Of a stretch of 49,628 nucleotides of DNA, positions 23,466-32,841 are shown one piece after another. The notes beneath the pieces were generated by a model, which saw only the letters and a list, made by a program, of their open reading frames with translations, had not been told where the DNA came from and made no database searches. Source of the DNA: Arenibacter sp. 6A1 (lineage in GTDB: Bacteria; Bacteroidota; Bacteroidia; Flavobacteriales; Flavobacteriaceae). The position numbers and the translations under genes were made by a program. The first letter of the stretch is position 1, and every line of letters starts with the position of its first letter. Location of the stretch: contig NZ_JAAXCQ010000024.1 of NCBI RefSeq assembly GCF_012272855.1, positions 1-49,628 of the forward strand, given 5' to 3'.

Positions 23466-24976
23466 TGAGAAAAATTAGTCGCTACAAAGAAGTTGTTTTA
23501 AACGCTGCCCAATTAGCTGCAGTATTGGCCGTGACGGTATTAAAGAAAACAAAGATCTATCTGGAATGGGGGCGAGGCACTGGCAAGTCCTTTATACTTG
23601 CCTTCTTTATGAAGGAGATGGTGAAGCAAATGCCGGGTGCCTCCTTTGCGTTGGTCGGTTCTACTTACCAACAGATATTGGCGCGTACCTTGCCCTCGAC
23701 CAAGAAAGGTCTTTCTATTCTTGGCATACATGAAGGTTATGACTATGTGGTAGGGAAGAATGGCGCTCGTTTTGGCTTTGCAGAACCCATTTATCCGCCA
23801 GACAAGTGGGATAACATTATACATTTTAGCAATGGCGCCATCTTTCAGCTGGTATCGTTAGACAATCCCAATAGTGGCCGTGGTCTTAACTCCTTTGGTA
23901 TTTTGGGCGATGAAGCCGCTCTGTTCGATGCCGAGAAATTGTTCAACAACGTAAAGACTACCAACAGGGCCAAGGAAGCAAGATTTGAAAAGGCCAGTCT
24001 ATTAGGGGCCGAGATATATGCTTCGTCTACTCCGCTAACCAAAAAGGGCCGTTGGTTCACGGACATGGAAGAAGTAGCCAAGAAGCGTCCTAAGAAGTAC
24101 GCCTTTATAAAGGCATCTGCTCTTATCAATAAATTAAATCTTAGGCAAGAATGGTTCGAGGAGATGAAGGACGAATCCCCTTCGGATCTTATCTACAATG
24201 CGGAGATACTGAATATTAGACCCAAGGAGATCCTTAACGGCTTCTATCCGCAGTTAAAGGCTGACAAACATTACTATACAGACTATGACAACGAGTACCT
24301 GGAGAGCATCACCGGAAGTTATACTCAGGCTTCTTTCAACTGCAGACAGGACAATGATATAGACAAGGGCCGTCCATTGATATTGTCCATTGACTGGGGT
24401 GTATTCCTTTCTGCTGTAATCAGTCAGCAGTTGCCCAACAAATACCGGGTACTAAAATCTATGTGGGCCAAACAGCCTCAAGACGTAGAAGACCTGGTGA
24501 ATGATTTTGACGATTACTACAGCGCGCTGCCATCTAAAAGGGTGCATCTTTATTATGGCCATGATGGCAATGCCAAGGTGATGAAGGGAACCAACGAAAC
24601 CTATGGAGACAGACTGGTAAAGCTATTACAAGCAAAAGGATGGACGGTCTACGACAAGAGCAAGCGAAAGCCGGTAGCTCCGCACAACGATAAGTACATT
24701 TTGCTCAATATGATGCTGAAGGGAAGTAGTTCTCGTTATCCTGGTATAGAGATCAACGAGCAAAACAATCCAGATCTTATCATTGGTCTGGAACGCTCCG
24801 AAGCAACCGAAGGTCCTAACGGAGTGCAGAAGGTAAAGAAGGATGAGCGCAATGCATCCATGAAGCAGGAGCATACCACCCACCTACCGGATGCCTTTGA
24901 CATACCAATCTATGCTTTGTACAAAGACTTATTGAAGCCCGAGAGAGAGCGTTGGGATCTGCCGGTGACGGTTTAA
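23465..24976 (+). CDS. Terminase large subunit
   Basis: A 503-residue packaging motor. The ATPase domain has Walker A GRGTGKS at residues 36-42 and Walker B GILGDE with D149 and E150. The nuclease domain starts near residue 300 (LILSIDWGVFLSAV), whose Asp is the first metal ligand, and continues through HDGNAKVMKG and the late HLPDAFDIPIYAL. It cuts concatemers and drives DNA into the prohead with the small subunit and portal. Length is normal. Confidence 0.93.
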   Translation: MRKISRYKEVVLNAAQLAAVLAVTVLKKTKIYLEWGRGTGKSFILAFFMKEMVKQMPGASFALVGSTYQQILARTLPSTKKGLSILGIHEGYDYVVGKNGARFGFAEPIYPPDKWDNIIHFSNGAIFQLVSLDNPNSGRGLNSFGILGDEAALFDAEKLFNNVKTTNRAKEARFEKASLLGAEIYASSTPLTKKGRWFTDMEEVAKKRPKKYAFIKASALINKLNLRQEWFEEMKDESPSDLIYNAEILNIRPKEILNGFYPQLKADKHYYTDYDNEYLESITGSYTQASFNCRQDNDIDKGRPLILSIDWGVFLSAVISQQLPNKYRVLKSMWAKQPQDVEDLVNDFDDYYSALPSKRVHLYYGHDGNAKVMKGTNETYGDRLVKLLQAKGWTVYDKSKRKPVAPHNDKYILLNMMLKGSSSRYPGIEINEQNNPDLIIGLERSEATEGPNGVQKVKKDERNASMKQEHTTHLPDAFDIPIYALYKDLLKPERERWDLPVTV

Positions 24977-25247
24977 AATTTCAAAACAAAATTTCATATA
25001 TCGCTAAAAACCGACACGGCAATTGTCGTTCTGCTTAGGGGCCGTCGTACCACAAGCCTGAAAAAGATATTTTCAGGGCTTTTTTTGATAGCTATTTAAT
25101 TGTAATGCAAGTAGTTGTGTTTTTAAAAATGAGATTATACGCAAAAAAATGAGGGTTATAGCAAGAAAATAGGCGTTTCCTACAGAAAAAATGATGGTAT
25201 CCGAGTAAAATACCGCCATTTTGATACTGTAACACTGCTTTTTTTTA
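24977..25247. other. Noncoding stretch between terminase and portal units
   Basis: It contains an inverted repeat CGACA-N7-TGTCG at 25012-25028 followed by GGCCGTCG, then the terminator at 25054-25087, and an imperfect hairpin near 25186-25225. The first element lies just after the terminase gene, where some phages have a packaging signal, but nothing proves this. Confidence 0.35.
25054..25087 (+). terminator. Terminator after terminase
   Basis: Stem AAGCCTGAAAA/TTTTCAGGGCTT with one bulged base and a short loop, followed by a T-run. It ends the terminase unit. Confidence 0.8.
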
Positions 25248-25283
25248 TGTCCTATTTTAAAAATGGGAAGAGGCCGAATTTAG
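25248..25283 (+). promoter_or_regulatory. Late promoter 5 (portal unit)
   Basis: TGTCCTA at 25248-25254, 21 bp, then GAATTTAG at 25276-25283. ATG at 25288 again lies 5 bp after the octamer. Its TGTCCTATTTTAAAA is shared with promoters 1 and 6. Confidence 0.65.
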
Positions 25284-25287
25284 CAAT

Positions 25288-25629
25288 ATGAAAGAAACAA
25301 TTTCTTTAAAGGAGGCTATCGAAATCATAGACCGAAAGGATAAGGCAGGGAATGCCTTTCCTTTCGATATAACCTTTAGATCACTACAAAGAAATTCTAA
25401 GACTGGCGGCAAACTTTACACGTATGATCAGGTAAAGAAAAGGAGACCCAAACCCGTAAAAAACCGAGAATCTTATATGTTAAAGGCCGTTCAGTCTATA
25501 GATTCTGTCTCAAAAAACCCAAACCATTTTTCCAATAGAACCCGAAATCTAGAGCTGCAAAATGGAGATATTAAAAAAATACACATCCGTTTAATCATTT
25601 CCATTAACGGTAAAAAAATCACCTACTAA
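25288..25629 (+). CDS. Small basic protein before the portal gene
   Basis: A 113-residue protein rich in Lys, Arg and Asn; the centre (KKRRPKPVKNRESYMLKAV) is strongly basic. The C-terminal part is beta-rich. It overlaps the portal gene by one base. No family recognised. DNA binding or a role in head assembly is possible from charge and position. Confidence 0.65.
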   Translation: MKETISLKEAIEIIDRKDKAGNAFPFDITFRSLQRNSKTGGKLYTYDQVKKRRPKPVKNRESYMLKAVQSIDSVSKNPNHFSNRTRNLELQNGDIKKIHIRLIISINGKKITY

Positions 25630-26975
25630 TGAGTACAGTATTCCATGGCGATATAGCAATTACAGGAGGAGACACCAAGGCGTTGGTTTCCTTTGCTTCT
25701 GCAAAAAAAACAGATTCCAAAGTGTCTAGCGTTCAGATTTACACCGAAGATTCCGTTGGCCTTGTAGCCAGTTGGGGAAAGAACAACGACTTTCCGCAGA
25801 AAATCTTGGCTAAAATCCGCAAAAACAGTGCTGCGCTGTCCGGTTTGCGTGTTTCTAGGAAAGCACACTATGGTTCTGGATTCATTTTATATTCCGAAAA
25901 GCACGAAAAAGGCAAGCGAATCGTAGAGCAAAAATGCCTTCACGAATACCCAGAGATACACAACTTCTTTAAACGCAACCAAATGAAGCGTTTTCATAAG
26001 GAAACCATCACGGATTTGGAATATTTCGCTATTGGCTTCCCTGAGTATGTTTTAAGCAAGGATTTCTCCAAGATTACAAGGGCTAAGCGCCAAAAAACAG
26101 CGGAATGCCGTTTTGAATTGATGGACGAAAAAACGGGGTTTATCAAAAATGTATACATCTCATCTAAATGGGGGCAAGACCCAGAACTTACTTCAAAATA
26201 CGTGGCAAAGGTCCCGTTAATAGACAGTTATTGGTCTGCCGATGAAGTAAGGGAGCACTGCAAGAAGCATAAGATTCAAAACTTTGTGCGTCCAATATTC
26301 TACCCATTGGTAGATGAAGGTTACTATCCTAAGGCCGAATGGCAATCTGTGGAAAATAGCGGATGGTTGGATATTGCGAACAGTATTCCACAATTCAAAA
26401 AAGCGTTCCTGGAGAACCAGTTGAACATTAAATTCTTAATTGAGGTCAGTGAAGAATATTTTGACCGAAAATATAAGGAGGACTGGCAAACATTTACACC
26501 AGAGAAGCGCCAAGAAATAAGAACCAATTTTGTAGAAGAACTAGATTCTACCTTAAGGGATTCCCAAAATGCGGGCAAAAGTATTATGTCTATTGTTTAC
26601 AAAGATGACAACGGACAGCCTTTGCCTGGACTAAAAATTACAGCTGTAGACAACAAACTGAAGGATGGCGCCTATTTGGACGATACATCGGCAGGGAATC
26701 AGGAGATTTTAACCGCTATTGGTGTAGATCCTTCTTTGATTGGTGCAGGAATACCAGGAGGGAAATTGGGAGCAGGTTCCGGATCAGATAAGCGCGAGGC
26801 ATGGTTTATCCTGTCGGCCTTAATGAAGACGAACAGAGACACCACTTTAGAGCCATTTGAATTTATTCAGGAATACAACGGTTGGGACCAAACATTGTCC
26901 GGAGCCTTTGAAGACACCGTACTAACGACTTTAGATAAGAATCCAACCGGCACCCAAAAAGCTGCACAGATATGA
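25629..26975 (+). CDS. Portal protein
   Basis: A 448-residue protein with features of Bacteroidota phage portals: RVSRKAHYGSGFILY and IGFPEYVLSKDFSKI in the wing-like first half, and later the Gly-rich GAGIPGGKLGAGSGSDKREA preceding the C-terminal crown. It follows the terminase unit, and its stop overlaps the next start (ATGA). It would form the 12-fold DNA channel at the head vertex. Assigned by pattern, size and context. Confidence 0.8.
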   Translation: MSTVFHGDIAITGGDTKALVSFASAKKTDSKVSSVQIYTEDSVGLVASWGKNNDFPQKILAKIRKNSAALSGLRVSRKAHYGSGFILYSEKHEKGKRIVEQKCLHEYPEIHNFFKRNQMKRFHKETITDLEYFAIGFPEYVLSKDFSKITRAKRQKTAECRFELMDEKTGFIKNVYISSKWGQDPELTSKYVAKVPLIDSYWSADEVREHCKKHKIQNFVRPIFYPLVDEGYYPKAEWQSVENSGWLDIANSIPQFKKAFLENQLNIKFLIEVSEEYFDRKYKEDWQTFTPEKRQEIRTNFVEELDSTLRDSQNAGKSIMSIVYKDDNGQPLPGLKITAVDNKLKDGAYLDDTSAGNQEILTAIGVDPSLIGAGIPGGKLGAGSGSDKREAWFILSALMKTNRDTTLEPFEFIQEYNGWDQTLSGAFEDTVLTTLDKNPTGTQKAAQI

Positions 26976-27916
26976 TCATAAAAAACACTCCAACATTACA
27001 GGAATATTTATCCGTTAACGGATCAATTGATATAGACAATGTTAAACCGGCACTTAGGAAGGCCGAAAGAAATTATTTAAAACCATTTATTGGCACGGCA
27101 CAACTGGCAGTCTTTGAGGCAGAAGTTACAGATCCTATTATACGGGAGGCCCTAGCATTAGCACAGGAGGCCGTGGCCAATTTTGGTTATTATTTGCACA
27201 TGCCCATTGGCGCTTTACAAGTTAGCGACAACGGTTTTTACACCGTAGATAGCGAAAACACCAAGACTGCAACCGATAAGCAGTTTAAAGAATTGCAACG
27301 TTCCCTTTTGCGAGGTGGCCATGAAGCTCTGGACGACCTCTTGTCCTTCATGGAAGAGAATGCAGCAAAATTTGAGCCATGGACCACATCTGCAAGTTAT
27401 ACGGTGTACAAGGATTTGCTCGTAAAAGACACTGCAACCTTCAACAGCTACTATCATATTTTTAATAGTCGCCAAACCTTTTTGGCACTCCGCCCAAATA
27501 TAAAGGTGGTCGAGGACCAGTTCATTAAACCTGTTATTGGGGATGCTCTATTGCGTGATTTAAAGTCAGACCAAACCGAGGAGACCAGAAAAGAAGTAAA
27601 GAAACTATTGCAGCAATCCATTGTGGCCTTCACGATCATGAAGACGGTATACAACGGCCTTTTTGTGATGGATGCAGCTGGAATGCACATGAGGTTTGAT
27701 CTATTGCCTTATGAAACCACGGGGTCTAACAGCAATACAAAAGGGAACGACTTCTTGGAACACACCGAGAAATCCAAACAAATAGAAGGTGAGGAATATT
27801 TAAAAATGGCCTTAAATATCATAAAAGAAAACACAGCCGACTTCCCAGAGTACACTACTCCAGAAGTAGCAAAAGTGGATCCGTTGATTAAAACAAAAGG
27901 TCTCGTTGGTATGTAA
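26972..27916 (+). CDS. DUF6712-family head-tail protein
   Basis: A 314-residue protein that I recognise as DUF6712-like, a family that follows portal genes in Bacteroidota phages. It consists of two similar halves: KPALRKAERNYLKPFIGTAQ near residue 20 and LRPNIKVVEDQFIKPVIGDA near residue 170 look like copies of one domain, perhaps an adaptor or tail-completion fold. Coupled to the portal gene by ATGA. It ends 4 bp before late promoter 6. Confidence 0.75.
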   Translation: MIIKNTPTLQEYLSVNGSIDIDNVKPALRKAERNYLKPFIGTAQLAVFEAEVTDPIIREALALAQEAVANFGYYLHMPIGALQVSDNGFYTVDSENTKTATDKQFKELQRSLLRGGHEALDDLLSFMEENAAKFEPWTTSASYTVYKDLLVKDTATFNSYYHIFNSRQTFLALRPNIKVVEDQFIKPVIGDALLRDLKSDQTEETRKEVKKLLQQSIVAFTIMKTVYNGLFVMDAAGMHMRFDLLPYETTGSNSNTKGNDFLEHTEKSKQIEGEEYLKMALNIIKENTADFPEYTTPEVAKVDPLIKTKGLVGM

Positions 27917-27920
27917 AATC

Positions 27921-27956
27921 TGTCCTATTTTAAAATGGTCAAATTATTGAATTTAG
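27921..27956 (+). promoter_or_regulatory. Late promoter 6 (tail fibre unit)
   Basis: TGTCCTA at 27921-27927, 21 bp, then GAATTTAG at 27949-27956; ATG follows 5 bp later at 27961. No terminator precedes it, so readthrough from the portal unit may add to it. Confidence 0.65.
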
Positions 27957-27960
27957 TAAT

Positions 27961-28077
27961 ATGATAAACGTTTATAGCGTGCTTTCCCAAGGCGTAGGCA
28001 CCAAAGTATTTTTATTAAAATCGGACACGGAAGCAATCACTTGCGACCGTGACGATGTAACCTGTGATATAGATTAA
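27961..28077 (+). CDS. 38-residue protein before the tail fibre
   Basis: The first ORF after late promoter 6: MINVYSVLSQGVGTKVFLLK, ending in CDRDDVTCDID with two Cys. It ends 1 bp before the tail-fibre start, so coupled translation is likely. The promoter-to-ATG spacing equals that of four other late genes, good support that it is translated. Function unknown; similar tiny proteins before fibre genes may be chaperone-like or structural. Confidence 0.65.
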   Translation: MINVYSVLSQGVGTKVFLLKSDTEAITCDRDDVTCDID

Positions 28078-28078
28078 T

Positions 28079-30049
28079 ATGGCATATAGTGACGAAATAG
28101 GATTAGGAACTGTTCCTGGAGACGGTAAAGGCGCTGGACTAAGAACCAACTTAAAAAAGCTTATTGACAACGATAATTTTTTAAAAGATTTAGCTGAGAC
28201 TATTGACCAGAAAGTAAATGATGTAGATGGTAAGGTTGATGGTGCGGTGAGTGGCTTTAAAGGCACGCTTGCTATTGCTGACACACCTACGGAAGATGGG
28301 TATTACTCTGCTACAGAAAGCGGTACTTATGCCAATGCAGGCGGCTTGGTTGTTGATTTAAGCGAAGGAGCCACTACTATTGTAAAGCAAGGTGATAATT
28401 ATTCGAAAGTGGTTGTAAACTCAGGATTTAATACATATAAAGAAGAAATCGCACCACGCTTACTGAATGAAGGAAAAGAATTTCTTAATGTAGACAGACC
28501 TGATCTAGCTAAAATATATGGTCAAATTATTAGTGTAGATGAAAACCTCAATATACTAAATGATTTGTCGAAGGAAATTATAAAGGGCGAGGAGTTTGAT
28601 AGGCCTGATATAGAAAGTGTAACGGTGGATAAAGATGGTTTAGCTTTAAACTTCAATATAAAAAGTACTGTAAATAATCCAGAAAATTTATTTGTCAAAG
28701 ATTCTGGAGAAATCGATAGACCTGATTTAGGCTTTGCTTTAGTAGATCTTTATAGAAATATTATATACGTTCAAAGCAAAGCCACACCCAGAGAAGAAGT
28801 CCCTCCAAAAGAGCTTAAATATGTAAGCGAATTTTATAATCCACCAGTTCAGGAAGCATTCAATGTTGAAGTGGATCCTTCGTGGCTAATAGACTATGAC
28901 TTATGTATAGAAAATTGGGATTCACTAGTAAATGACAACCCCACTAACCCAGAGGTTCAACCTTATATAACCAAAGCAGAGATAGGTAGGTCAGGGGCAG
29001 GTGATAAGCCTATATATAGGTATAACTTTAAGCCAAGGAAACCCCTACACAGGGTGCTACTGATGGCAGGTACACATGCTAATGAAAAAATGTATATAAA
29101 GCACTTGTTTTCGGTTATGAAGATAATAACCGAGGATTGGACAACAAGCCCCGTATTAGAATATTTTAGAAGGTATGTAGATTTTACGGTTATTCCAGTT
29201 AGGTGTCCAAATTCTCTCTCTTGGAGCGAGCGACCTTTTGGCTCTAGAACTAGCGCAGAGACAGACCCTATACCTGTTTCTTGGATAAAAAATGGATCCG
29301 AGGTAACAATTGTATTAGATGAGTTAAGTTTTCCATCAACATACTTTAACGTCAATACCTACTTTACTTCCTCGTTAGGTTTGGAAGGGAAGACTACTGT
29401 AGGTATAATGGCAACTTCCGACACTGTAGGACTCCCTAGGAATGCTTACACTATAAAAGAAGTGGTTAACGGTAACACCATAATAGTAGATGCGCCAGAT
29501 GATTTAGGTGATGAATCTGGTACGGGTGAATTGCAAGTGTGGGTAGATGCAAATAGAAACGCAGACTACAACTGGGAATCATTTACACCAACTCTCACAT
29601 CTAAGCAGGGAGATGTTTTTAAGTATGGAGTATATGACGAAAAAGGGACTATGCCTTTTTCTCTTCCCGAAAACAGAGCCTTAAAGTCAATAACGGACGT
29701 CGAGTATTTTGATTTTATTATTGATTGTCATTCCCCTGCTAGGGATCACTATTTAAGTTATCCAAAAGTTCTAGAAACACCTAGATCTTTAGAGTTTTAT
29801 GATAATATAAAAGAATATGCCTCAATTTTCTCACTTTCGGATTTTGAAAAATTAGGGCCTGCTTGGGATGTACCACCATATCCGCTAAATTATTATGGAG
29901 ATCAGGGTAAATTATTCTACACACTAGAGTGGGGAAGTGGTCTGAGGGAGGCCACGGTAAAGCAATCGACAGATGCAACAAGATGGCTGTTCTTGTGTAT
30001 AAGCGAAGCCCTGAAATTAACAAACACATCAAATAATATAAACAATTAA
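28079..30049 (+). CDS. Tail fibre with M14-type metallopeptidase domain
   Basis: A 656-residue protein. The first 260 residues look like a fibre: a coiled-coil start, then three segments that each carry a DRPD motif, with intervening VDENLN or VDKDGL turns. The rest is an M14 carboxypeptidase-like domain with all expected residues: zinc ligands H333 and E336 (GTHANEK), substrate-binding N492-R493 (DANRNADYNW), third zinc ligand H551 (DCHSP) and catalytic E617 (YTLEWGSG). An insertion of about 90 residues with beta-rich sequence lies between R/N motifs. It would trim peptides or peptidoglycan at the host surface. Substrate unknown. Confidence 0.75.
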   Translation: MAYSDEIGLGTVPGDGKGAGLRTNLKKLIDNDNFLKDLAETIDQKVNDVDGKVDGAVSGFKGTLAIADTPTEDGYYSATESGTYANAGGLVVDLSEGATTIVKQGDNYSKVVVNSGFNTYKEEIAPRLLNEGKEFLNVDRPDLAKIYGQIISVDENLNILNDLSKEIIKGEEFDRPDIESVTVDKDGLALNFNIKSTVNNPENLFVKDSGEIDRPDLGFALVDLYRNIIYVQSKATPREEVPPKELKYVSEFYNPPVQEAFNVEVDPSWLIDYDLCIENWDSLVNDNPTNPEVQPYITKAEIGRSGAGDKPIYRYNFKPRKPLHRVLLMAGTHANEKMYIKHLFSVMKIITEDWTTSPVLEYFRRYVDFTVIPVRCPNSLSWSERPFGSRTSAETDPIPVSWIKNGSEVTIVLDELSFPSTYFNVNTYFTSSLGLEGKTTVGIMATSDTVGLPRNAYTIKEVVNGNTIIVDAPDDLGDESGTGELQVWVDANRNADYNWESFTPTLTSKQGDVFKYGVYDEKGTMPFSLPENRALKSITDVEYFDFIIDCHSPARDHYLSYPKVLETPRSLEFYDNIKEYASIFSLSDFEKLGPAWDVPPYPLNYYGDQGKLFYTLEWGSGLREATVKQSTDATRWLFLCISEALKLTNTSNNINN

Positions 30050-30060
30050 ACACAGACACT

Positions 30061-30894
30061 ATGACACTAGTAATTAAATCATTAGGAACAACAGCTCCAT
30101 CTGGAGCTAAAAAATTATATAGAGATGCTCTTGTAGTTAATGGTACGCTCTTTCATGTCGATTTCTCGAACAGGGGTTCACTTAATAATTTCAACATTAG
30201 GAAAGATTCTTTAGTATACGACCTCTCTAGAGAGTCATCAATTCCATTAGGTATAACAACAACTGGAAGCGTTAATTTAATCTCAGATATAGATCTAACG
30301 TTAACAGATGGTAAAGGATTTACTTTGGAAAATCCAAACCTCCCTGTCAACAAAAATCAAGGACTGTACTTCAATGCTGCCGATCTAATGAGTTATCTTG
30401 TTAACAATCAACCGCATTGTGTATGGGTTGGTTGGGCAAGAAGAAAGATAAATGCAGACGACACCAATAACGAGCTTGTAAGATCAGTGTCGGGTGGTGA
30501 TTATTCTATTAAAAACATCAGGAGCAACATAACCTATAACACTCTCACTCCTACATTTGGGGGGGGGTCATACCAAATACCGATTAATGAAGGGGAGTTG
30601 TTCCAATTTGCAATAGAATTCACCTCTGGTCAAAAAAATAAGGTTTATTTAAATAAAAACTTCATAGGCGATGGAAGTGTTGTGTCTTCTGGGTTTATTC
30701 CTGCGGATAAGTTCGGATTGTTTAATTCTAATGTTGGAACCCCCACAGGTGCGGCTTTTTATAGAACATTCATCGAAGATTTGGATGTGAGCGGAAGAAA
30801 AGTGGAGGACATTCTGCAAAAAGATTGGCAGTATGTGCATGGTATAGGCCAATTTGAAGGAGTTGAAAAAAGACCTTTTGTAGATAATTATTAA
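30061..30894 (+). CDS. Tail protein, possibly lectin-like receptor binder
   Basis: A 277-residue, beta-rich protein that follows the fibre by 11 bp. Stretches such as NQPHCVWVGWARR, GELFQFAIEFTSGQKNKVYL and the following NKNFIGDGS resemble a LamG/concanavalin-like jelly-roll, in which one sheet strand precedes a loop with a short side chain pattern. It may bind host surface glycan. Assigned by fold pattern only. Confidence 0.5.
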   Translation: MTLVIKSLGTTAPSGAKKLYRDALVVNGTLFHVDFSNRGSLNNFNIRKDSLVYDLSRESSIPLGITTTGSVNLISDIDLTLTDGKGFTLENPNLPVNKNQGLYFNAADLMSYLVNNQPHCVWVGWARRKINADDTNNELVRSVSGGDYSIKNIRSNITYNTLTPTFGGGSYQIPINEGELFQFAIEFTSGQKNKVYLNKNFIGDGSVVSSGFIPADKFGLFNSNVGTPTGAAFYRTFIEDLDVSGRKVEDILQKDWQYVHGIGQFEGVEKRPFVDNY

Positions 30895-30898
30895 GCAA

Positions 30899-31312
30899 AT
30901 GACCCCTAACCAAACCACCCTTACCCTCGCCACTTTCTCTATAGGAGCAATCCTATCAGATCTAATAGCCCATTTACTGGACCATAAATACCAGTTTTTG
31001 GCTATTGCGGCTGTGGTGATTTTGGACTCCGTGTTTGGGATGGCAAAAGCGCTGTATCTTAAGAATTTTGAAACCCAAAAAACGTTTAAGTCCGTCTTTC
31101 GGCTGGTAGCTTTTTGGGGATTATTGGCCACGGTGCTAGTGATAGAAAAAGGCTTCCCGTTTGCTAGTTTTTTAAGTGAGGCAATTCTACTTCCAATACT
31201 CTTATTTCAAGTAATTAGCATCCTTAAAAACATGAATATAGTGGGGCTTATATCCAATGAAACCGTCACCAGAATGTTGGAAAATATTGATAAACATAAA
31301 TTACAGAAGTAA
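30899..31312 (+). CDS. Phage holin
   Basis: A 137-residue membrane protein with about three membrane segments (LATFSIGAILSDLIAHLL, FLAIAAVVILDSVFGMAKA and AFWGLLATVLVIEKG) and a short charged C-terminus. It resembles the toxin-secretion/phage-lysis holin family common in Bacteroidota prophages. It starts the lysis cluster, 4 bp after the receptor-binder gene, and would form the pore or lesion that releases the endolysin. Confidence 0.8.
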   Translation: MTPNQTTLTLATFSIGAILSDLIAHLLDHKYQFLAIAAVVILDSVFGMAKALYLKNFETQKTFKSVFRLVAFWGLLATVLVIEKGFPFASFLSEAILLPILLFQVISILKNMNIVGLISNETVTRMLENIDKHKLQK

Positions 31313-31318
31313 AATAAA

Positions 31319-31732
31319 ATGGAAGTAAAAGCGAAATTACTGAGGCTGGTGCAAGAGCCCGTTCAAACCCTTGGGGAAATGCTTGTTTATAAAGGCTTGG
31401 ATAAAATATTTGACTGCAAAATTCTTGAATTACCAGACAGAGGCAATAAGAACAGAATAAGCCGCATAAACGATGGAACCTACCGTGTTGTAAAGCGTCA
31501 TAGCGCAAAATACGGAAATCATTATCACATATTAGATGTTGAAGGGCGCACCCTTATTCTTATTCATTTTGGAAATTACTACACCGATACCTTGGGATGT
31601 ATTTTGGCAGGGAAAAGCTTTTCGGATATTAATAAGGATGGATATCGAGATGTGGTAAGCAGTAAGGAAACCATGAAGAAAATGCTAGAGGTGGTCCCAG
31701 AAGAATTTCAACTAACCGTAATAAACGAATAA
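31319..31732 (+). CDS. DUF5675-family lysis-region protein
   Basis: A 137-residue protein with the DUF5675 hallmark YGNHYHILDVEGRTLILIHF and GCILAGKSF near residues 60-100. In Bacteroidota prophages this family usually lies between holin and spanin-like genes and is suspected to be an endolysin or a peptidoglycan-binding lysis factor. The histidines and the Gly-Asn pair could form an active site, but the catalytic chemistry is not established. Confidence 0.75.
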   Translation: MEVKAKLLRLVQEPVQTLGEMLVYKGLDKIFDCKILELPDRGNKNRISRINDGTYRVVKRHSAKYGNHYHILDVEGRTLILIHFGNYYTDTLGCILAGKSFSDINKDGYRDVVSSKETMKKMLEVVPEEFQLTVINE

Positions 31733-32083
31733 ATGATTAACTGGAAGAACACCGCGGAAAATCTTGGCCTTATCATTATAGCCGCTACATTCGGGCTTAT
31801 TGCCGGGTACCTTATTTCTATTCAGTCTTCAGAACGAATGATAGAACAGCAAAAGGAAATTATTGAGATGGCCATCCGTAAGGAAACCACCAATATTACC
31901 AATTCTGTTACCACGGAAATTCGGAAGATTAAAGGCAAAAAGACCGATCCCGTAAACATCAACATAGATCCTAATTGGAATAGTGAAATACACCAGACAG
32001 AACAAGATTCCGACTCTTCATTTGTGCCAGAAACTAAAAGCCCTGGCTTTTTTAAAAGGCTCTTTGGAAACAATAAGAAATAA
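31733..32083 (+). CDS. Single-pass membrane protein, possible spanin
   Basis: A 116-residue protein with one N-terminal membrane helix (LIIIAATFGLIAGYLISI, near 12-29) followed by a charged, Gln/Glu/Thr-rich coiled-coil region and a basic tip (FFKRLFGNNKK). The gene starts 1 bp after the DUF5675 gene and overlaps the next by one base. The layout matches an inner-membrane spanin that would fuse membranes at lysis, but no outer partner is evident. Confidence 0.55.
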   Translation: MINWKNTAENLGLIIIAATFGLIAGYLISIQSSERMIEQQKEIIEMAIRKETTNITNSVTTEIRKIKGKKTDPVNINIDPNWNSEIHQTEQDSDSSFVPETKSPGFFKRLFGNNKK

Positions 32084-32841
32084 TGGCAATAAAAATAACT
32101 ATCCCGCAGAAGTGGAACGACCTCCAGCCACGTCAAATTAAAAAATTGGCGTGGTTGTTCGGTACCGAGAAATCTTCCAAAACAATAGACCTAATGATTT
32201 TCTTTGTATTGGTAGATGTTCGTTGGTGGCAGTTCCGCAAGTACCGCAAAGTGTACAAGGTCCTGAAAGCTATTGGCATTTCTGGCCTTAAGGAACATTA
32301 TGCTTGGGTGTACGAAAAAACAGATCTTACCATCTTTGTTCCTATCAAAAAATTAAAAGGCAGAAAGATGTTCCCCCCTGCAGATAGGATGACCAATGCT
32401 ACCATAGATGAATTTGCCCATGCAGATGATTTGGCTATTGGCTTTTACAATACTAAGGACTTGGAATATCTGCAGTATTTAGCCGCTGTGTTGTATAGGG
32501 AATTAGGTTCGGACAATAAGCGATTGCCTTTTTTTAAGGAAGATCTGGAAGAGCGTGCCAAATGGTTCAAAAAACTATCGCCCAAAACCCTCTTGGCTAT
32601 TTATTTGTGCTACCAAGGAAGCCGGGACAATCTGGTTAATATGAATCCTATTGTATTCCCTAAAACCAAGAATAAAACAAAAAGAGAAGTAAGCAGTAGC
32701 GGATTGGGAAAATTAATACTGTCCTTCTCAGGTGGTAAATTCGGGACCTATAACGAGACCAAAAACACCAATGTATACACTTTCTTTTCCGAATTTGAAG
32801 AGCAATTTAAGAACCAGAAAAAACAACCAAAACATGCCTAG
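32083..32841 (+). CDS. Phage protein of unknown function (252 aa)
   Basis: A 252-residue protein that begins MAIKITIPQKWNDLQPRQIK. The first part is beta, then it becomes helical and aromatic (DVRWWQFRKYRKVYKVL near 45-61). It resembles unannotated proteins in front of tail genes in related phages. A tail assembly role is plausible. The next gene starts 8 bp before its stop. Confidence 0.6.
   Translation: MAIKITIPQKWNDLQPRQIKKLAWLFGTEKSSKTIDLMIFFVLVDVRWWQFRKYRKVYKVLKAIGISGLKEHYAWVYEKTDLTIFVPIKKLKGRKMFPPADRMTNATIDEFAHADDLAIGFYNTKDLEYLQYLAAVLYRELGSDNKRLPFFKEDLEERAKWFKKLSPKTLLAIYLCYQGSRDNLVNMNPIVFPKTKNKTKREVSSSGLGKLILSFSGGKFGTYNETKNTNVYTFFSEFEEQFKNQKKQPKHA

Noticed and set aside
25012..25048. 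Packaging (cos) site after terminase.
   Set aside because: The inverted repeat is short and there is no end-sequence evidence, so it is noted only within the intergenic entry.
28079..30894. Diversity-generating retroelement acting on the tail fibre.
   Set aside because: No reverse transcriptase gene and no template/variable repeat pair are visible in the window.
32812..32841. Tail-chaperone-type frameshift between the 32083 and 32834 genes (poly-A stretch near 32818).
   Set aside because: The heptamer does not meet X-XXY-YYZ in the right frame, and a -1 shift would not enter the 32834 frame.
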